A stretch of 64,000 nt of DNA from Candidatus Bathyarchaeota archaeon (GTDB taxonomy: Archaea > Thermoproteota > Bathyarchaeia > Bathyarchaeales > Bathyarchaeaceae): NCBI GenBank assembly GCA_030608565.1, contig JAUWDY010000002.1, positions 62,001-126,000 on the forward strand, written 5' to 3'. The translations under genes and the position numbers were made by a program. The notes below the pieces were generated by a model. The model saw only the letters and a program-made list of their open reading frames with translations. It made no database searches and had not been told where the DNA came from. Below, piece by piece: positions 43,901 through 53,004 of this stretch. The stretch's first letter is position 1, and each line of letters starts with the position of its first letter.

Positions 43901-44352
43901 ATGAGAAAGTTGAAAGTATGTATTTTGGGGCTTGGTGAGGTTGGAAGTCCAACAGCAGACTACATAAGTAGGAAAGGGTTCGAAACATGGGGCTATGACA
44001 AAAGTGATGTAGCCGTACGTAACGCCAAGAACATTAAAGCAACGAGTAGCTGGAATAGTATTCCTCATGACAAAATAGAAGTATACACCATTTGTGTGTC
44101 GACGGGAATTCTAGTTTCTTCAGAACCAGACATGTCCGCAATCTATGATGTCTGTAAAAGAATTATGTCAAAAATGAGAGGTAACCCTCTAGTTTCAGTA
44201 GAGAGTACAGTTTCTGTGGGAACGTGTAGAAAGATCTACGAAGATATTTTCAATAAATCTGTTGTTTAGTCCACGTTTCTCACCAGTATTGGAAAGAGAA
44301 TCCGATTGAACATGGAACTAAGTAGCTTAGATTCATAGGCGGAATAGATAAG
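43901..44352 (+). pseudogene. UDP-sugar dehydrogenase, N-terminal remnant
   Basis: The start MRKLKVCILGLGEVGSPTAD and SVESTVSVGTCRKIYEDIF match the NAD domain of UDP-GlcNAc/ManNAc-type dehydrogenases (normally about 430 aa). Frame one stops at 44269; homology continues in the -1 frame as VHVSHQYWKENPIEHGTK, an amber codon where Q is expected, then LRFIGGIDKSA, and ends at AGCGCGCGCGCT (44353-44364). The remaining two thirds of the gene are gone. A frameshift, a stop and a truncation together make this a true pseudogene. Confidence 0.75.
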
Positions 44353-44364
44353 AGCGCGCGCGCT
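44353..44364. repeat. GC-type Pu-Py palindrome at a gene break
   Basis: AGCGCGCGCGCT, where the dehydrogenase remnant ends and 20 bp before the next start codon. Other GC-type sites: 4348, 6258, 47103, 50320, 55344 and 62287. Confidence 0.8.
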
Positions 44365-44384
44365 TCTAGGTTAGAGGAGCCAAC

Positions 44385-45605
44385 ATGTTCTACATCTTAT
44401 TATCTGTAGCTATAATCTGTTTTTCATTGTTCGTAGGTATATATGGATTCTACTTTCTACTGGTACTTAAAACCTCAAAGAAAAAGGAATATCTCAGATT
44501 AATCGAAAAAGCTTTAGAAAAAGAGCCAGCTGCGCAGGAACTGCCAAATGTGTCAATACTGGTGTTTGCATATAATGAAGAAGAAGTTATTTCAAGGAAA
44601 CTACGAAACATTGCAGCTTTAGACTATCCACGCGAAAAATTGGAAGTTATATTGGTTGACGATTGCTCTACAGATAAAACAGCGGAGATTGCCCAACGAA
44701 TGTTCAACGAGCTTAATTTAGCAGGCAAAATAGTTAAGAACGATGAAAGAATGGGAGTAAACGCTTCTTGCAATAGGGGTGTGGTAGAATCTAAAGGCGA
44801 CTTGATTTTACCGACCGACGCCGATGTAACAGTTAATAATGACGCTTTGATAAAGGGAGTAAAAATCCTTAAACATCTGAAAAACCTAGGCGGGATCACT
44901 GGAAAAATGGTGCCCGTTTCAAACGATGTGACCGCTGCAGTTTTAATTGAAAAATCATATAGAAACTTCTTTGATGAAATGGCGATGGCGGAAAGTGCCA
45001 TTTATTCAACGTTTCCCGGAAATGGTGCCTCTACAATCTTAAAGAAGTCGGCGTTTTTACCCATGCCTTTAACTGGATCCACTGATGGAAATATCTCCCT
45101 GACCACAATAAGAAGAGGCTTAAAGTTTCTGTATATACCGAACATTTTGTTTTACGAGCCCATATCGCTTAAGTTTAATGAACAAAGAAGGCAGAAAGTT
45201 CGAAGAGCAGCCAGATTGATAAAAGCCACATTAGCAAATAAGGATATGTTGTTCAAAGGCAACTACAAATCTTTTGGCAAAGTAATATTTCCTTTACGTT
45301 TCGCTATGATGGTAGTGTCTCCACTTTTGTTTTTCATAGGGGTTATGGCGATACTTTTTGCAACCGTGTTCGCATCAGTGACGCTTGCTTTATTGCTACT
45401 GTTTCTGTTTTCATTTCTTACTTATTTAGGAGTGAAAATTAGCGTGCATAAACTAAACGTTTTCAGCACTTTTGTGATTCACCAATTTTATCTTCTAATC
45501 GGATTATTTTTCTCACAAAAGAGAATTGTGGTTTGGAGACCACCTGAGAGGAGTGAAATGACCTCGAAAGATTATGGAACGAATAATCCTGCGCATAATG
45601 GGTAA
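44385..45605 (+). CDS. membrane GT2 glycosyltransferase (processive type)
   Basis: A 406-aa enzyme with an N-terminal membrane helix, a cytosolic GT-A domain (about 45-290) and two to three C-terminal membrane helices. NVSILVFAYNEEEVISRKLR, VILVDDCSTDKTAEIAQ and the DxD motif PTDADVT are clear; GNGASTILKKSA follows. The architecture resembles hyaluronan/cellulose-synthase-like or polysaccharide-extending transferases. GAGG about ten bases before ATG 44385. Probable role in building the surface glycan. Confidence 0.9.
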   Translation: MFYILLSVAIICFSLFVGIYGFYFLLVLKTSKKKEYLRLIEKALEKEPAAQELPNVSILVFAYNEEEVISRKLRNIAALDYPREKLEVILVDDCSTDKTAEIAQRMFNELNLAGKIVKNDERMGVNASCNRGVVESKGDLILPTDADVTVNNDALIKGVKILKHLKNLGGITGKMVPVSNDVTAAVLIEKSYRNFFDEMAMAESAIYSTFPGNGASTILKKSAFLPMPLTGSTDGNISLTTIRRGLKFLYIPNILFYEPISLKFNEQRRQKVRRAARLIKATLANKDMLFKGNYKSFGKVIFPLRFAMMVVSPLLFFIGVMAILFATVFASVTLALLLLFLFSFLTYLGVKISVHKLNVFSTFVIHQFYLLIGLFFSQKRIVVWRPPERSEMTSKDYGTNNPAHNG

Positions 45606-45671
45606 TTCGCTTCATAAATGGAAAAAGGTGCAGAAAAAGAAGTAGGGAAAGACTGAAGCCTGGTTGACTCT

Positions 45672-46820
45672 ATGAGAGTTGCATTAATATCCCATGAGGG
45701 TGGCGGTATCTCTTCCGTTTGTCATGGATTAGCACAGAGTCTTGCGAAGAAAAAAATTGATACCACAATCTTTGAAGGCAAACCTGCATGTGCTCATAAA
45801 ACTGAAAGGTTGAATGACTATCTAGAAATCACTCGTCTTCCGATACTTAATTTTCCTCCAAAACCCCTTTGGTTTCAGATCTTAAACATTCGCAAGCTTT
45901 TCAAGGTAATTGATAACTTTACGGTAATACATGGTGTTAGCCCAAATGCTTCATTTGCTTTTACGTTTTATAAGAGAAAACCATTTGTTGCAACAATTCA
46001 CGGGTGTCCCAGAGTCATCCAAAAGGTGTTTGTCAGCTCACCTATCTCGTGTTGGACATTAGGTGATTTTGGGCTTCAAATCATGGAATTTCCATTGCAT
46101 GACTTTGCCATTAGTAGAATATTAAGCACTTCAGACCATATAGCGGTTTGCAGCTTCACAGTCCTTGAAGAACTGAAAACCTATAAAAGTCTAGATTCAA
46201 ACAAAGTTTCAGTTATTTACAACGGCATAAATTTCAACGAAGTCGAAAATATAAAGGTTTCATCAACTGATGACAAAGGCGATCTTTCAATTATCTATGC
46301 TGGACGTTTATTTTGGACAAAGGGAGTGATGTTCCTTTTAGAAGCATTCAAACTCGTAAGACAAAACTTTAGAAATGTACATTTAAATGTATTTGGAAAG
46401 GGGCCTCTTGAAAAGAAAATCAGAGAGTTCATTGTTAGTTCAGGTCTGAAAGATGAAGTACACTATCGAGGTTATGTTCCCCGTAAAAAACTACTTGCTG
46501 AAGTTAAGAAGTCGGATGTGGTGGTCCTTCCAAGTCTTTACGAGGCGCAACCCATGTTTGCACTGGAAGCCATGGCCTGCAAGAAACCTCTAGTAGTTTT
46601 CGATGTCCCCTATACTCGCGAATTAATATTCAATATGGTTAACGGTTTGACAGCTGAAGTCCACAACATAAAAGACCTAAGCAACAAAATTCAACTGCTC
46701 CTTTCAGACAGAAATTTAAGGATCAAACTTGGCGAAAACGCTTACAATTACATTAAACAAACACATAATTGGGATGTGCAGGTTGAAAAATATCTTGAAG
46801 TATATGAAAAGATAAAATAA
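45672..46820 (+). CDS. GT4 glycosyltransferase
   Basis: A 382-aa GT-B retaining glycosyltransferase. The N-terminal MRVALISHEGGGISSVCHGL, central VIYNGINFNEV, then LSIIYAGRLFWTKGVMFLLE and the nucleotide-binding SLYEAQPMFALEAMACKKPL with its EX7E-type motif. Sugar donor and acceptor unknown; GT4 includes BshA-like enzymes, which matters given the PIG-L and BshC-like genes upstream, but this one shows no specific BshA hallmark to me. Confidence 0.92.
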   Translation: MRVALISHEGGGISSVCHGLAQSLAKKKIDTTIFEGKPACAHKTERLNDYLEITRLPILNFPPKPLWFQILNIRKLFKVIDNFTVIHGVSPNASFAFTFYKRKPFVATIHGCPRVIQKVFVSSPISCWTLGDFGLQIMEFPLHDFAISRILSTSDHIAVCSFTVLEELKTYKSLDSNKVSVIYNGINFNEVENIKVSSTDDKGDLSIIYAGRLFWTKGVMFLLEAFKLVRQNFRNVHLNVFGKGPLEKKIREFIVSSGLKDEVHYRGYVPRKKLLAEVKKSDVVVLPSLYEAQPMFALEAMACKKPLVVFDVPYTRELIFNMVNGLTAEVHNIKDLSNKIQLLLSDRNLRIKLGENAYNYIKQTHNWDVQVEKYLEVYEKIK

Positions 46821-47201
46821 AGATTGACACAACTTCTCCGACATTTTTGAATGCTCTGTTTAAAAGTACGTGCGAACATGTGCGAATCAATTGTAAGCTA
46901 ACACACCGCGAGGATAGTTTTGTTGAGCTCCCAGTTTTTCAACGTTACAAACTACTTTCTGGTTTTTCGAAGTTTGTTCCTTAAGTGTCACCCAGAAACA
47001 AAAACTCTTCGAAGAAGCGATCACTGGGTTTTTTCAGCTAAAAAGAAGAGTAACCAAAACCACACGTCCTGAATCAGCGTATTCTCCAAAGCTATTTTTA
47101 GAGCACGCGCGCAATCTTTCCATAATTAATAATAACAGTTGGAATGATTCCGGAACTCAAGGTGATCTTTATTGGTTTTCATAAGTAGTGCGCTAATTCG
47201 A
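46821..47201. other. intergenic region, 381 bp
   Basis: No gene recognised. Holds a short direct repeat (GTGCGAA at about 46871 and 46882) and GCACGCGCGCA (47103-47113). The last 60 bp, including GTGCGCTAATTCGA just before the methyltransferase start, are closely similar to sequence before the second copy at 52.2 kb. Confidence 0.5.
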
Positions 47202-47885
47202 ATGTCATATACTTCTAAGCCTATTCACTTGATTAGCGAGTTAAGGGAGCTTAACACTTCAATAAAAAATAAACGAATACTTGATGTAGGATGTGGAAAA
47301 GGAGACTGGATCTCTTTCCTGAATCGTACAGGTTTGAGAACGCGCGCTCTAGTCGGATTAGATGTCAGTCCCAAAGAAGTGACCGTTGCTAAATCTAGAA
47401 ACTCTGCAAGAAATGCTGGCTTTCTTAGAGCGACTATTGAAAAATTGCCATTTAAGAAAAATTCCTTCGATATAATAATATGCAACGTTGTTTTGCCATA
47501 CGTCGACCAGAAAAAGGCGATAGAGGAATTGTCTCGAGTGTTGGATGAAGATGGAGTAATATTTGTCTCGCATCACGGTTTTGGATGGTATTTAGCAAGT
47601 GCTCTCTCGGGAAGCCTGCCGTGGATTTCATTAGCCATTGCCTTTCTTATTTTTCTATTAGGCGATAATTTCTCAACCTATATTAAAAACATCGCCTGTC
47701 AATTAGATTATATGCATACATGCATGCAGTATACATCATTCGGTTCAATGCAAACTGTGTCAAATTTTCAGAAAAACATGATCGGGTTTGGCTTGAGGGT
47801 TTTAATAAGGAAAGTAGAAAAGTTTCTATGTTTCTCAGGTATCTTTTATATGCTACTGCGACGTGACATTGATGTCTCTAGCTAG
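47202..47885 (+). CDS. SAM-dependent methyltransferase, intact copy
   Basis: A 227-aa class I methyltransferase: RILDVGCGKGDWI (SAM loop), LVGLDVSPKEVTVAKSR, LPFKKNSFDIIICNVVLPYV, LSRVLDEDGVIFVSHHGFGW, plus a C-terminal hydrophobic pair that suggests membrane association. ATG 47202 is chosen because the paralogue at 52235 starts at the equivalent ATG; TTG 47172 would add ten residues. Probably methylates a glycan or lipid. A TACATGCATGCA palindrome lies inside the coding region (about 47717). Confidence 0.85.
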   Translation: MSYTSKPIHLISELRELNTSIKNKRILDVGCGKGDWISFLNRTGLRTRALVGLDVSPKEVTVAKSRNSARNAGFLRATIEKLPFKKNSFDIIICNVVLPYVDQKKAIEELSRVLDEDGVIFVSHHGFGWYLASALSGSLPWISLAIAFLIFLLGDNFSTYIKNIACQLDYMHTCMQYTSFGSMQTVSNFQKNMIGFGLRVLIRKVEKFLCFSGIFYMLLRRDIDVSS

Positions 47886-48132
47886 CACTCGCACGCGAGA
47901 TACTGTCATATTCTGGGCTTTCGCATTTAGCCACTTACACAATATGCTCTCGCAGTGCCTTGGCTACCAATGAGTCGAATCTGGCAACATTAAAAAATGC
48001 CAGACGGACCAGTTTTAGAAAACTTTGACCTTCGTAAGATTGCAGGAAACATAATAGATACGATTTCTAATCGCGTGATTTGAAGAAATTAACATAAACC
48101 AGTTCTGCGAGTAGTTTGGAGTTAGACTGAGT

Positions 48133-49275
48133 ATGTTGAACCTGGTTTACATAACGGGTGGCTTGGCCCCCTTTGATATTGGTGGACCAGCTACCGTTGC
48201 TAACGCTCTAATCCGACAGTTTATCAAAATGAAGCGTTTGAAGGTAAATCTAATCGTTTTAACCTCTGGCTCTAAGAATGAAATAGAGTCAATGTTTGGT
48301 AGTAAGCTTGGAAACGTGACTAGACTAAGCTTAGAGCAGCCCATGAGCTACTATATTAGGAAAATGAGGAAAGTCTGGAAAGCGCTTGACTGTTGTCAAC
48401 TAGTACATATTAATGATTTTTATACTGTTAGGAACTTTTATTTTCCAATCTATGCGTTTCTTCGAGGGAAACCTATCGTATATTCCTACCATGGTTGGAT
48501 ATCGGATGACATTAGACGTCTCTTCGTAGGTAAAAGATTCTGTTCTTTGAAAACAGAGATTGTGAACAAGTTTTTCAATATTGAAAAGAAATTTTGGTCT
48601 GTCGTGGTGGTCAATTCTGAATCCTCCAAAAAATTTGCCATAGAACATGAGGGCTTTAGCGAAGAGAAGATTAGAGTGATTCCGCATGGATTCGACCGTG
48701 AGGGAATTGAAAAAGCTGACAAGCTTGATCTGGACGGCGAAGTGAAACTACTTTACACAGGTATGTTGAGAAGAGCTAAACGTGTTGATTTGATTTTAAA
48801 AGCTGTATTTCTGCTGGATCCAGCGATCAAAAAGAAGATTAGACTGTACATTGCGGGTGGAGGACCCTGGGAGAAGAAGTACGAGGAGCTGGTTGCACGG
48901 TTAAACATAAAAGAATACGTCAAATTCTTAGGTCGTCTGCCACTAGATGAATGTTACAAACTGTACAAATCCTGCGACATTTACGTGAGTGCGGCGGGAG
49001 AGAGTTTCGGAATGTCTGTGCTGGAAGCCTTAGGATCCGGCATGCCTGTAGTAGCAGTGAATTTAGGAGCGATACATGAGCTGGTCAAGAATAACCGGAA
49101 TGGTTTTTTGGTTCGCCCAAGCGCCTCAGAGATAGCTCAAAAAATAAAGTTTCTAACCGATAATTCGGAGGCCTACTTGCAAATTAGAAAAAACAACAAG
49201 AGGGATGGCAAAAAATATTCATGGTCAAAGGTCGCCTCCAAATACTTAAACCTCTATGAATCGTTAATTAAATAG
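48133..49275 (+). CDS. GT4 glycosyltransferase
   Basis: A 380-aa GT-B enzyme: MLNLVYITGGLAPFDIGGPA at the N-terminus with a glycine-rich donor loop, VIPHGFDREGIE, LLYTGMLRRAKRVDLILKAV and the UDP-sugar motif SAAGESFGMSVLEALGSGMP. Second GT4 of the cluster, distinct from the one at 45.7 kb. Followed closely by the polysaccharide deacetylase. Donor and acceptor unknown. Confidence 0.92.
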   Translation: MLNLVYITGGLAPFDIGGPATVANALIRQFIKMKRLKVNLIVLTSGSKNEIESMFGSKLGNVTRLSLEQPMSYYIRKMRKVWKALDCCQLVHINDFYTVRNFYFPIYAFLRGKPIVYSYHGWISDDIRRLFVGKRFCSLKTEIVNKFFNIEKKFWSVVVVNSESSKKFAIEHEGFSEEKIRVIPHGFDREGIEKADKLDLDGEVKLLYTGMLRRAKRVDLILKAVFLLDPAIKKKIRLYIAGGGPWEKKYEELVARLNIKEYVKFLGRLPLDECYKLYKSCDIYVSAAGESFGMSVLEALGSGMPVVAVNLGAIHELVKNNRNGFLVRPSASEIAQKIKFLTDNSEAYLQIRKNNKRDGKKYSWSKVASKYLNLYESLIK

Positions 49276-49314
49276 TATTTTTCCAGAATCTACAGAACCT
49301 CCAAGGTGATATCG

Positions 49315-50175
49315 TTGCAAATTGCTAAAGAGAAGATAATTTCTGCCTTTTCTCTACTATATCATATTTTGGCTTACAAAATAGCCAGACCATTTTTGAA
49401 GCTTGAAAATGGAACGTTGATAATTTCAGTTGATGTTGACGTAGGGAACCGAGTCCTGGGCGAAATAAACAATGGAAAAAACGATCGAAACGTGCACACG
49501 TATCTAAGTGAATACGCCGTTGGAATGATAGAAGAACTATCTGTTCCTTTGCTAATCGACCTTTTTGAGAACTTGGAAATACCCGTAACTTTTGCATTGA
49601 GGGGGCAACTACTTAATGTTGAGTCTTCAGTTGTTCGACGATTGGTGAAGTCTCCCGTCGAATTCGACATAGGAGCTCACGGTTACTCTCACAAAGAGTT
49701 CGCAAGGCTGTCGCCTCTTGAAGCTGAAATGGAATTGAAAATGATTGCTGGAGGCATGAAAAAATTTGGGACTACGCCAAAAAGCTTCGTTTTCCCTAAA
49801 AACAGTGTTGACCACTTAGATCTACTTGAAAAGTATGGATATTTTTGTTTCAGGGGTCGTGGAGGATTTATTCGTGATGGAGCTTATGTAGCAAAAGTAG
49901 GTAAGTTATATGATGTTCACCCCAGCTTGTTTATCAATAAAAGTCTTGATGTAAGATTATTGAAAAAAATCTTAGATATCTCGATAGAAAAAAAATTGTT
50001 ATTGCACATTTGGTTTCATCCAAAGGACCTCGGTTATGATAGAAAAACTATGAAAGATAGTACACAAAAGGTTTTTTCTCCATTTTTTGAATACGCCAAG
50101 AAAAAGGAAGAAAATGGATTGTTAACCTTCGAAACCATGCTTTCTGCGGTGGAAAAAAAGCGCTCAATTTCATAA
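49315..50175 (+). CDS. polysaccharide deacetylase (NodB-fold)
   Basis: A 286-aa carbohydrate esterase family 4-type protein. ISVDVDVGNRVLG supplies the DxD catalytic/metal aspartates, IPVTFALRGQLL the second strand and FDIGAHGYSHKEFARLS the HxxxH metal site. HIWFHPKDLG is the late histidine motif. Start is uncertain: TTG 49315 has AGGTGAT seven bases upstream, GTG 49306 adds three residues. It likely de-N-acetylates the sugar polymer made by its neighbours. An N-terminal hydrophobic stretch may attach it to the membrane. Confidence 0.87.
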   Translation: MQIAKEKIISAFSLLYHILAYKIARPFLKLENGTLIISVDVDVGNRVLGEINNGKNDRNVHTYLSEYAVGMIEELSVPLLIDLFENLEIPVTFALRGQLLNVESSVVRRLVKSPVEFDIGAHGYSHKEFARLSPLEAEMELKMIAGGMKKFGTTPKSFVFPKNSVDHLDLLEKYGYFCFRGRGGFIRDGAYVAKVGKLYDVHPSLFINKSLDVRLLKKILDISIEKKLLLHIWFHPKDLGYDRKTMKDSTQKVFSPFFEYAKKKEENGLLTFETMLSAVEKKRSIS

Positions 50176-50319
50176 GGGCTCTTTTAAATTGCTCTAAGGA
50201 GTACAAAATATGTTCCCACATTTCTCCTTTGTATTAGTTTTGTGAATGTTTTTTCCTCGGTAGTATCAGCGGCAGTTATGTTTTCTCATAATTGATAATT
50301 GAAGGCCGCGTGTGGGTGT

Positions 50320-50328
50320 CGCGCGCGC
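50320..50328. repeat. GC-type Pu-Py palindrome before the GT-C gene
   Basis: CGCGCGCGC, 36 bp before the TTG start of the next gene. Confidence 0.75.
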
Positions 50329-50364
50329 AACTTCTAGCGGAATCTACTTGAAGGATGGAAAGTA

Positions 50365-52170
50365 TTGAGAAAATCCCGTGTCTCTTATGTGGTTATCATC
50401 ATATTGCTGTTAATGTCAGCTTCGGCAATGCTTGTTCGAGTTTTCTCTCTTCGGTTTAATCCGCCTGAGGCCCCACTTCAATTCTGGGTACCTTACATTG
50501 TTTTTATCTTGGCATCTGCTTTTATAGTTTTGACAAGAAAGAACTATACTCCATTGTACGCTATTATTGGAATGACAATTCTTTTAAACCTAATATCTGG
50601 GATTAGATCGCCTAGTGGATTCATATGGTCTGTAGATCCACCTTATCATTTGCAGATTGCTTCTAGAATTGTCGATACAGGTGAATTGATCTTTGGCTAC
50701 GCTGGTTTTACTGGTCAAGCTTATTCTTTCTCATTTTACCCCGGCTTAGAAATTCTTCTCTCAAGCCTTCGTATGGTAACTGGTATTCCTCTTATGATCT
50801 TATACAAGTTTTCTTTTATGTTCATAAATATTACAACGCTTCTATTATTGTATTACTCAATGAGATCAATCTTAGGAAACTCCAAGATCGTGAACGTTTG
50901 TGTCTTCTTGTATGCACTTTGCCCAATGTTTCATGGTTTTAATAGCGCGAGTGTGTCGGAATCTTTCGGGATTATTTTTTATCCATTTTTACTGTTCAGT
51001 TTTATAAATGCGTGCCGTCCCACGCGCATAAATTATGGTGAGAGCACCGCTAATCGCGTGTATGCTCGTAAAGCTTGGCTACTTTTCATGATATTCATGG
51101 GTGCAGTAACTATAACTCACCACTGGACCATGTACATGTTGATATTTCACGCTTTTGTAATTGTTTCAGGAACGTTTATCCTGGCAAAAAAGGGTTCTAT
51201 TTCCACATCTCTCAACGCGCAAGTTAACAAGTTGGCTTTATCGATCATATGCACGGCAGGTTGGCTTTTGTTTGTGGCCACTACCCTACTTATACTTCAT
51301 ACTAATATACTATCAAGCATTATACAAAGTCTAATCCAATCATTCAGCGGTGCAGGCGAAGCGAGGATTGTACCGTATGCTGGGCTAGGTTTTTTTGAGA
51401 AGACTTTTTCATATATGGGTATAGGAATGCTTCTCTTACTTTCACTCTTGGGTGCCTACGTGGTCTATAGAGGTGAGCTCAAAAATCGTTTACGAAAAAC
51501 CGAAATGTACTCTCTGATGTTTTTATGGGTTTTTGATATATTTCTAATGGGAGTTTTTGAGGTAATTAATTGGCAGTCATCTGGGTTAATTGAGGGAGCA
51601 GACATACGATATCGAGCCTTGGAATTCTATTACTTCGGCTTCGTTCTTTTTTCAGCATTTGGATTAACATACATATCAAAGAAACTCGGCTTTAATGATT
51701 TTAAGAACAAATTAAATCGTAGATTTAGTGTAGTCGTATCTGCATTTCTATTGCTGTTAATATCTATTCCCGCTATAACCATTGGCTTTCCATACTACTA
51801 CTATGATAATCCCCTGTTGAAATCCTCCGACGGTGACAATGCATACCCTCGGGAGGCATATCATTTTTCAATATGGTTAAGAACTCAAAATGTATCAGGA
51901 GTTATCGCTTCGACCTATAGAGAGAGTGGATATATCGGTGCATACGCCCAAAAGGAATACAATTACACACTTTTTGTCGAGAGTGTTCAGCAACGAAAGA
52001 TGTTAGCTAAGTTTTACGTTGTAAATAAAGCTGGTCTAGCAGCACCCGACTCGTTCAATTTTAGGCTACACATCGATGACTTGATATGGATAACTAATGA
52101 ATCACATAAATTTTACGATAATGGTGCCATAACAGCGTATCTAGATGGAAAGCCTGATAAGCAGAAGTAA
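50365..52170 (+). CDS. multi-pass membrane protein, GT-C glycosyltransferase-like
   Basis: A 601-aa protein with about a dozen membrane helices and a hydrophilic C-terminal 110 residues. A first extracytoplasmic loop carrying SVDPPYHLQIASR has the acidic-aromatic look of GT-C catalytic loops (oligosaccharyltransferase/PMT-like). It would transfer sugar from a polyprenyl-phosphate carrier on the outer face. Starts TTG 50365 after GGATGG. GT-C membership is inferred from topology and loop, not from a full motif. Confidence 0.7.
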   Translation: MRKSRVSYVVIIILLLMSASAMLVRVFSLRFNPPEAPLQFWVPYIVFILASAFIVLTRKNYTPLYAIIGMTILLNLISGIRSPSGFIWSVDPPYHLQIASRIVDTGELIFGYAGFTGQAYSFSFYPGLEILLSSLRMVTGIPLMILYKFSFMFINITTLLLLYYSMRSILGNSKIVNVCVFLYALCPMFHGFNSASVSESFGIIFYPFLLFSFINACRPTRINYGESTANRVYARKAWLLFMIFMGAVTITHHWTMYMLIFHAFVIVSGTFILAKKGSISTSLNAQVNKLALSIICTAGWLLFVATTLLILHTNILSSIIQSLIQSFSGAGEARIVPYAGLGFFEKTFSYMGIGMLLLLSLLGAYVVYRGELKNRLRKTEMYSLMFLWVFDIFLMGVFEVINWQSSGLIEGADIRYRALEFYYFGFVLFSAFGLTYISKKLGFNDFKNKLNRRFSVVVSAFLLLLISIPAITIGFPYYYYDNPLLKSSDGDNAYPREAYHFSIWLRTQNVSGVIASTYRESGYIGAYAQKEYNYTLFVESVQQRKMLAKFYVVNKAGLAAPDSFNFRLHIDDLIWITNESHKFYDNGAITAYLDGKPDKQK

Positions 52171-52234
52171 AGTCAAAAACCAATTGAATTGGAAGTGTTC
52201 TTGACTGAGCTTCATACATCGTGCGCTAGTCCGA

Positions 52235-52923
52235 ATGTCAAATGCCTCCAAGCCTATTGATTTGTTAAGGGAATTAAAGAAGCTTAGAATATCAATAAAT
52301 AATAAACGAATTCTGGATGTAGGTTGTGGAAAAGGAGACTGGATATCTTACATGAACCAAACAACAGGGGAAGCACATACCCAAGTCCATTTTATGGGAG
52401 CAGATATTAGTCTAAAAGAAGTGACTGTTGCTAAATCCAGAAATTCTGCCAGGAACTCTGACTTCCTCAGGGCAACTATTAAAAATCTGCCCTTCAGGGG
52501 CAATGCGTTCGATATAGTAATATGCAACGTAGTTTTGCCGTATGTAAGCCAAAAGAAAGCAATTGAACAGATATCTCGAGTGTTGAACGAAGAAGGAGTA
52601 ATATTTGCCTCGCATCACGATTTTGGATGGTATTTAGCAAATGCTCTCTCAGGACGCGGTGTCTACCATGGATTTCATTAGCCATTGCCCTTTTTATTTT
52701 TCTATTAGACGAAAAATTCTTAACCTGTATTAAAAAATTAGCCTCTCAATTAGGTTATGTTTCTGAGCATACATCATTTGGTTCAATGCAAACCATGTCA
52801 AATTTCGAAAAAATCTTGCGAAAGTTTCGATTTAATATCATCCTAAGAAAGGTAGAAAAGTTTCTATGTTTCTCGGGTATTTTTTATATGATACTGCGAC
52901 ATAACGTTGAGGCCTCTATATAA
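52235..52923 (+). pseudogene. SAM methyltransferase, frameshifted second copy
   Basis: A near paralogue of the 47.2-kb gene, similar from the 5' leader through the C-terminus. The frame is intact through RILDVGCGKGDWI and IFASHHDFGWYLANALSG, then breaks at about 52655 where the copy reads GGACGCGGTGTCTACC against GGAAGCCTGCC in the intact gene; the remainder continues in the -1 frame to 52923. It lacks a functional C-terminal hydrophobic part unless recoded. A local duplication followed by decay is the simplest reading. Confidence 0.8.
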
Positions 52924-53004
52924 ATACGAATTAACATTTAATGCTCATAATCGTTTAAACGAGGTGTTGCCTGTTCTGTCCCGCTTTAAGCACGTATACG
53001 ATTA

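Noticed and set aside
47712..47728. ATGCATACATGCATGCAG inside the intact methyltransferase
   Set aside because: As a gene-break mark: the frame runs through it without disruption, so it is not a breakpoint here, though it may be a later insertion.
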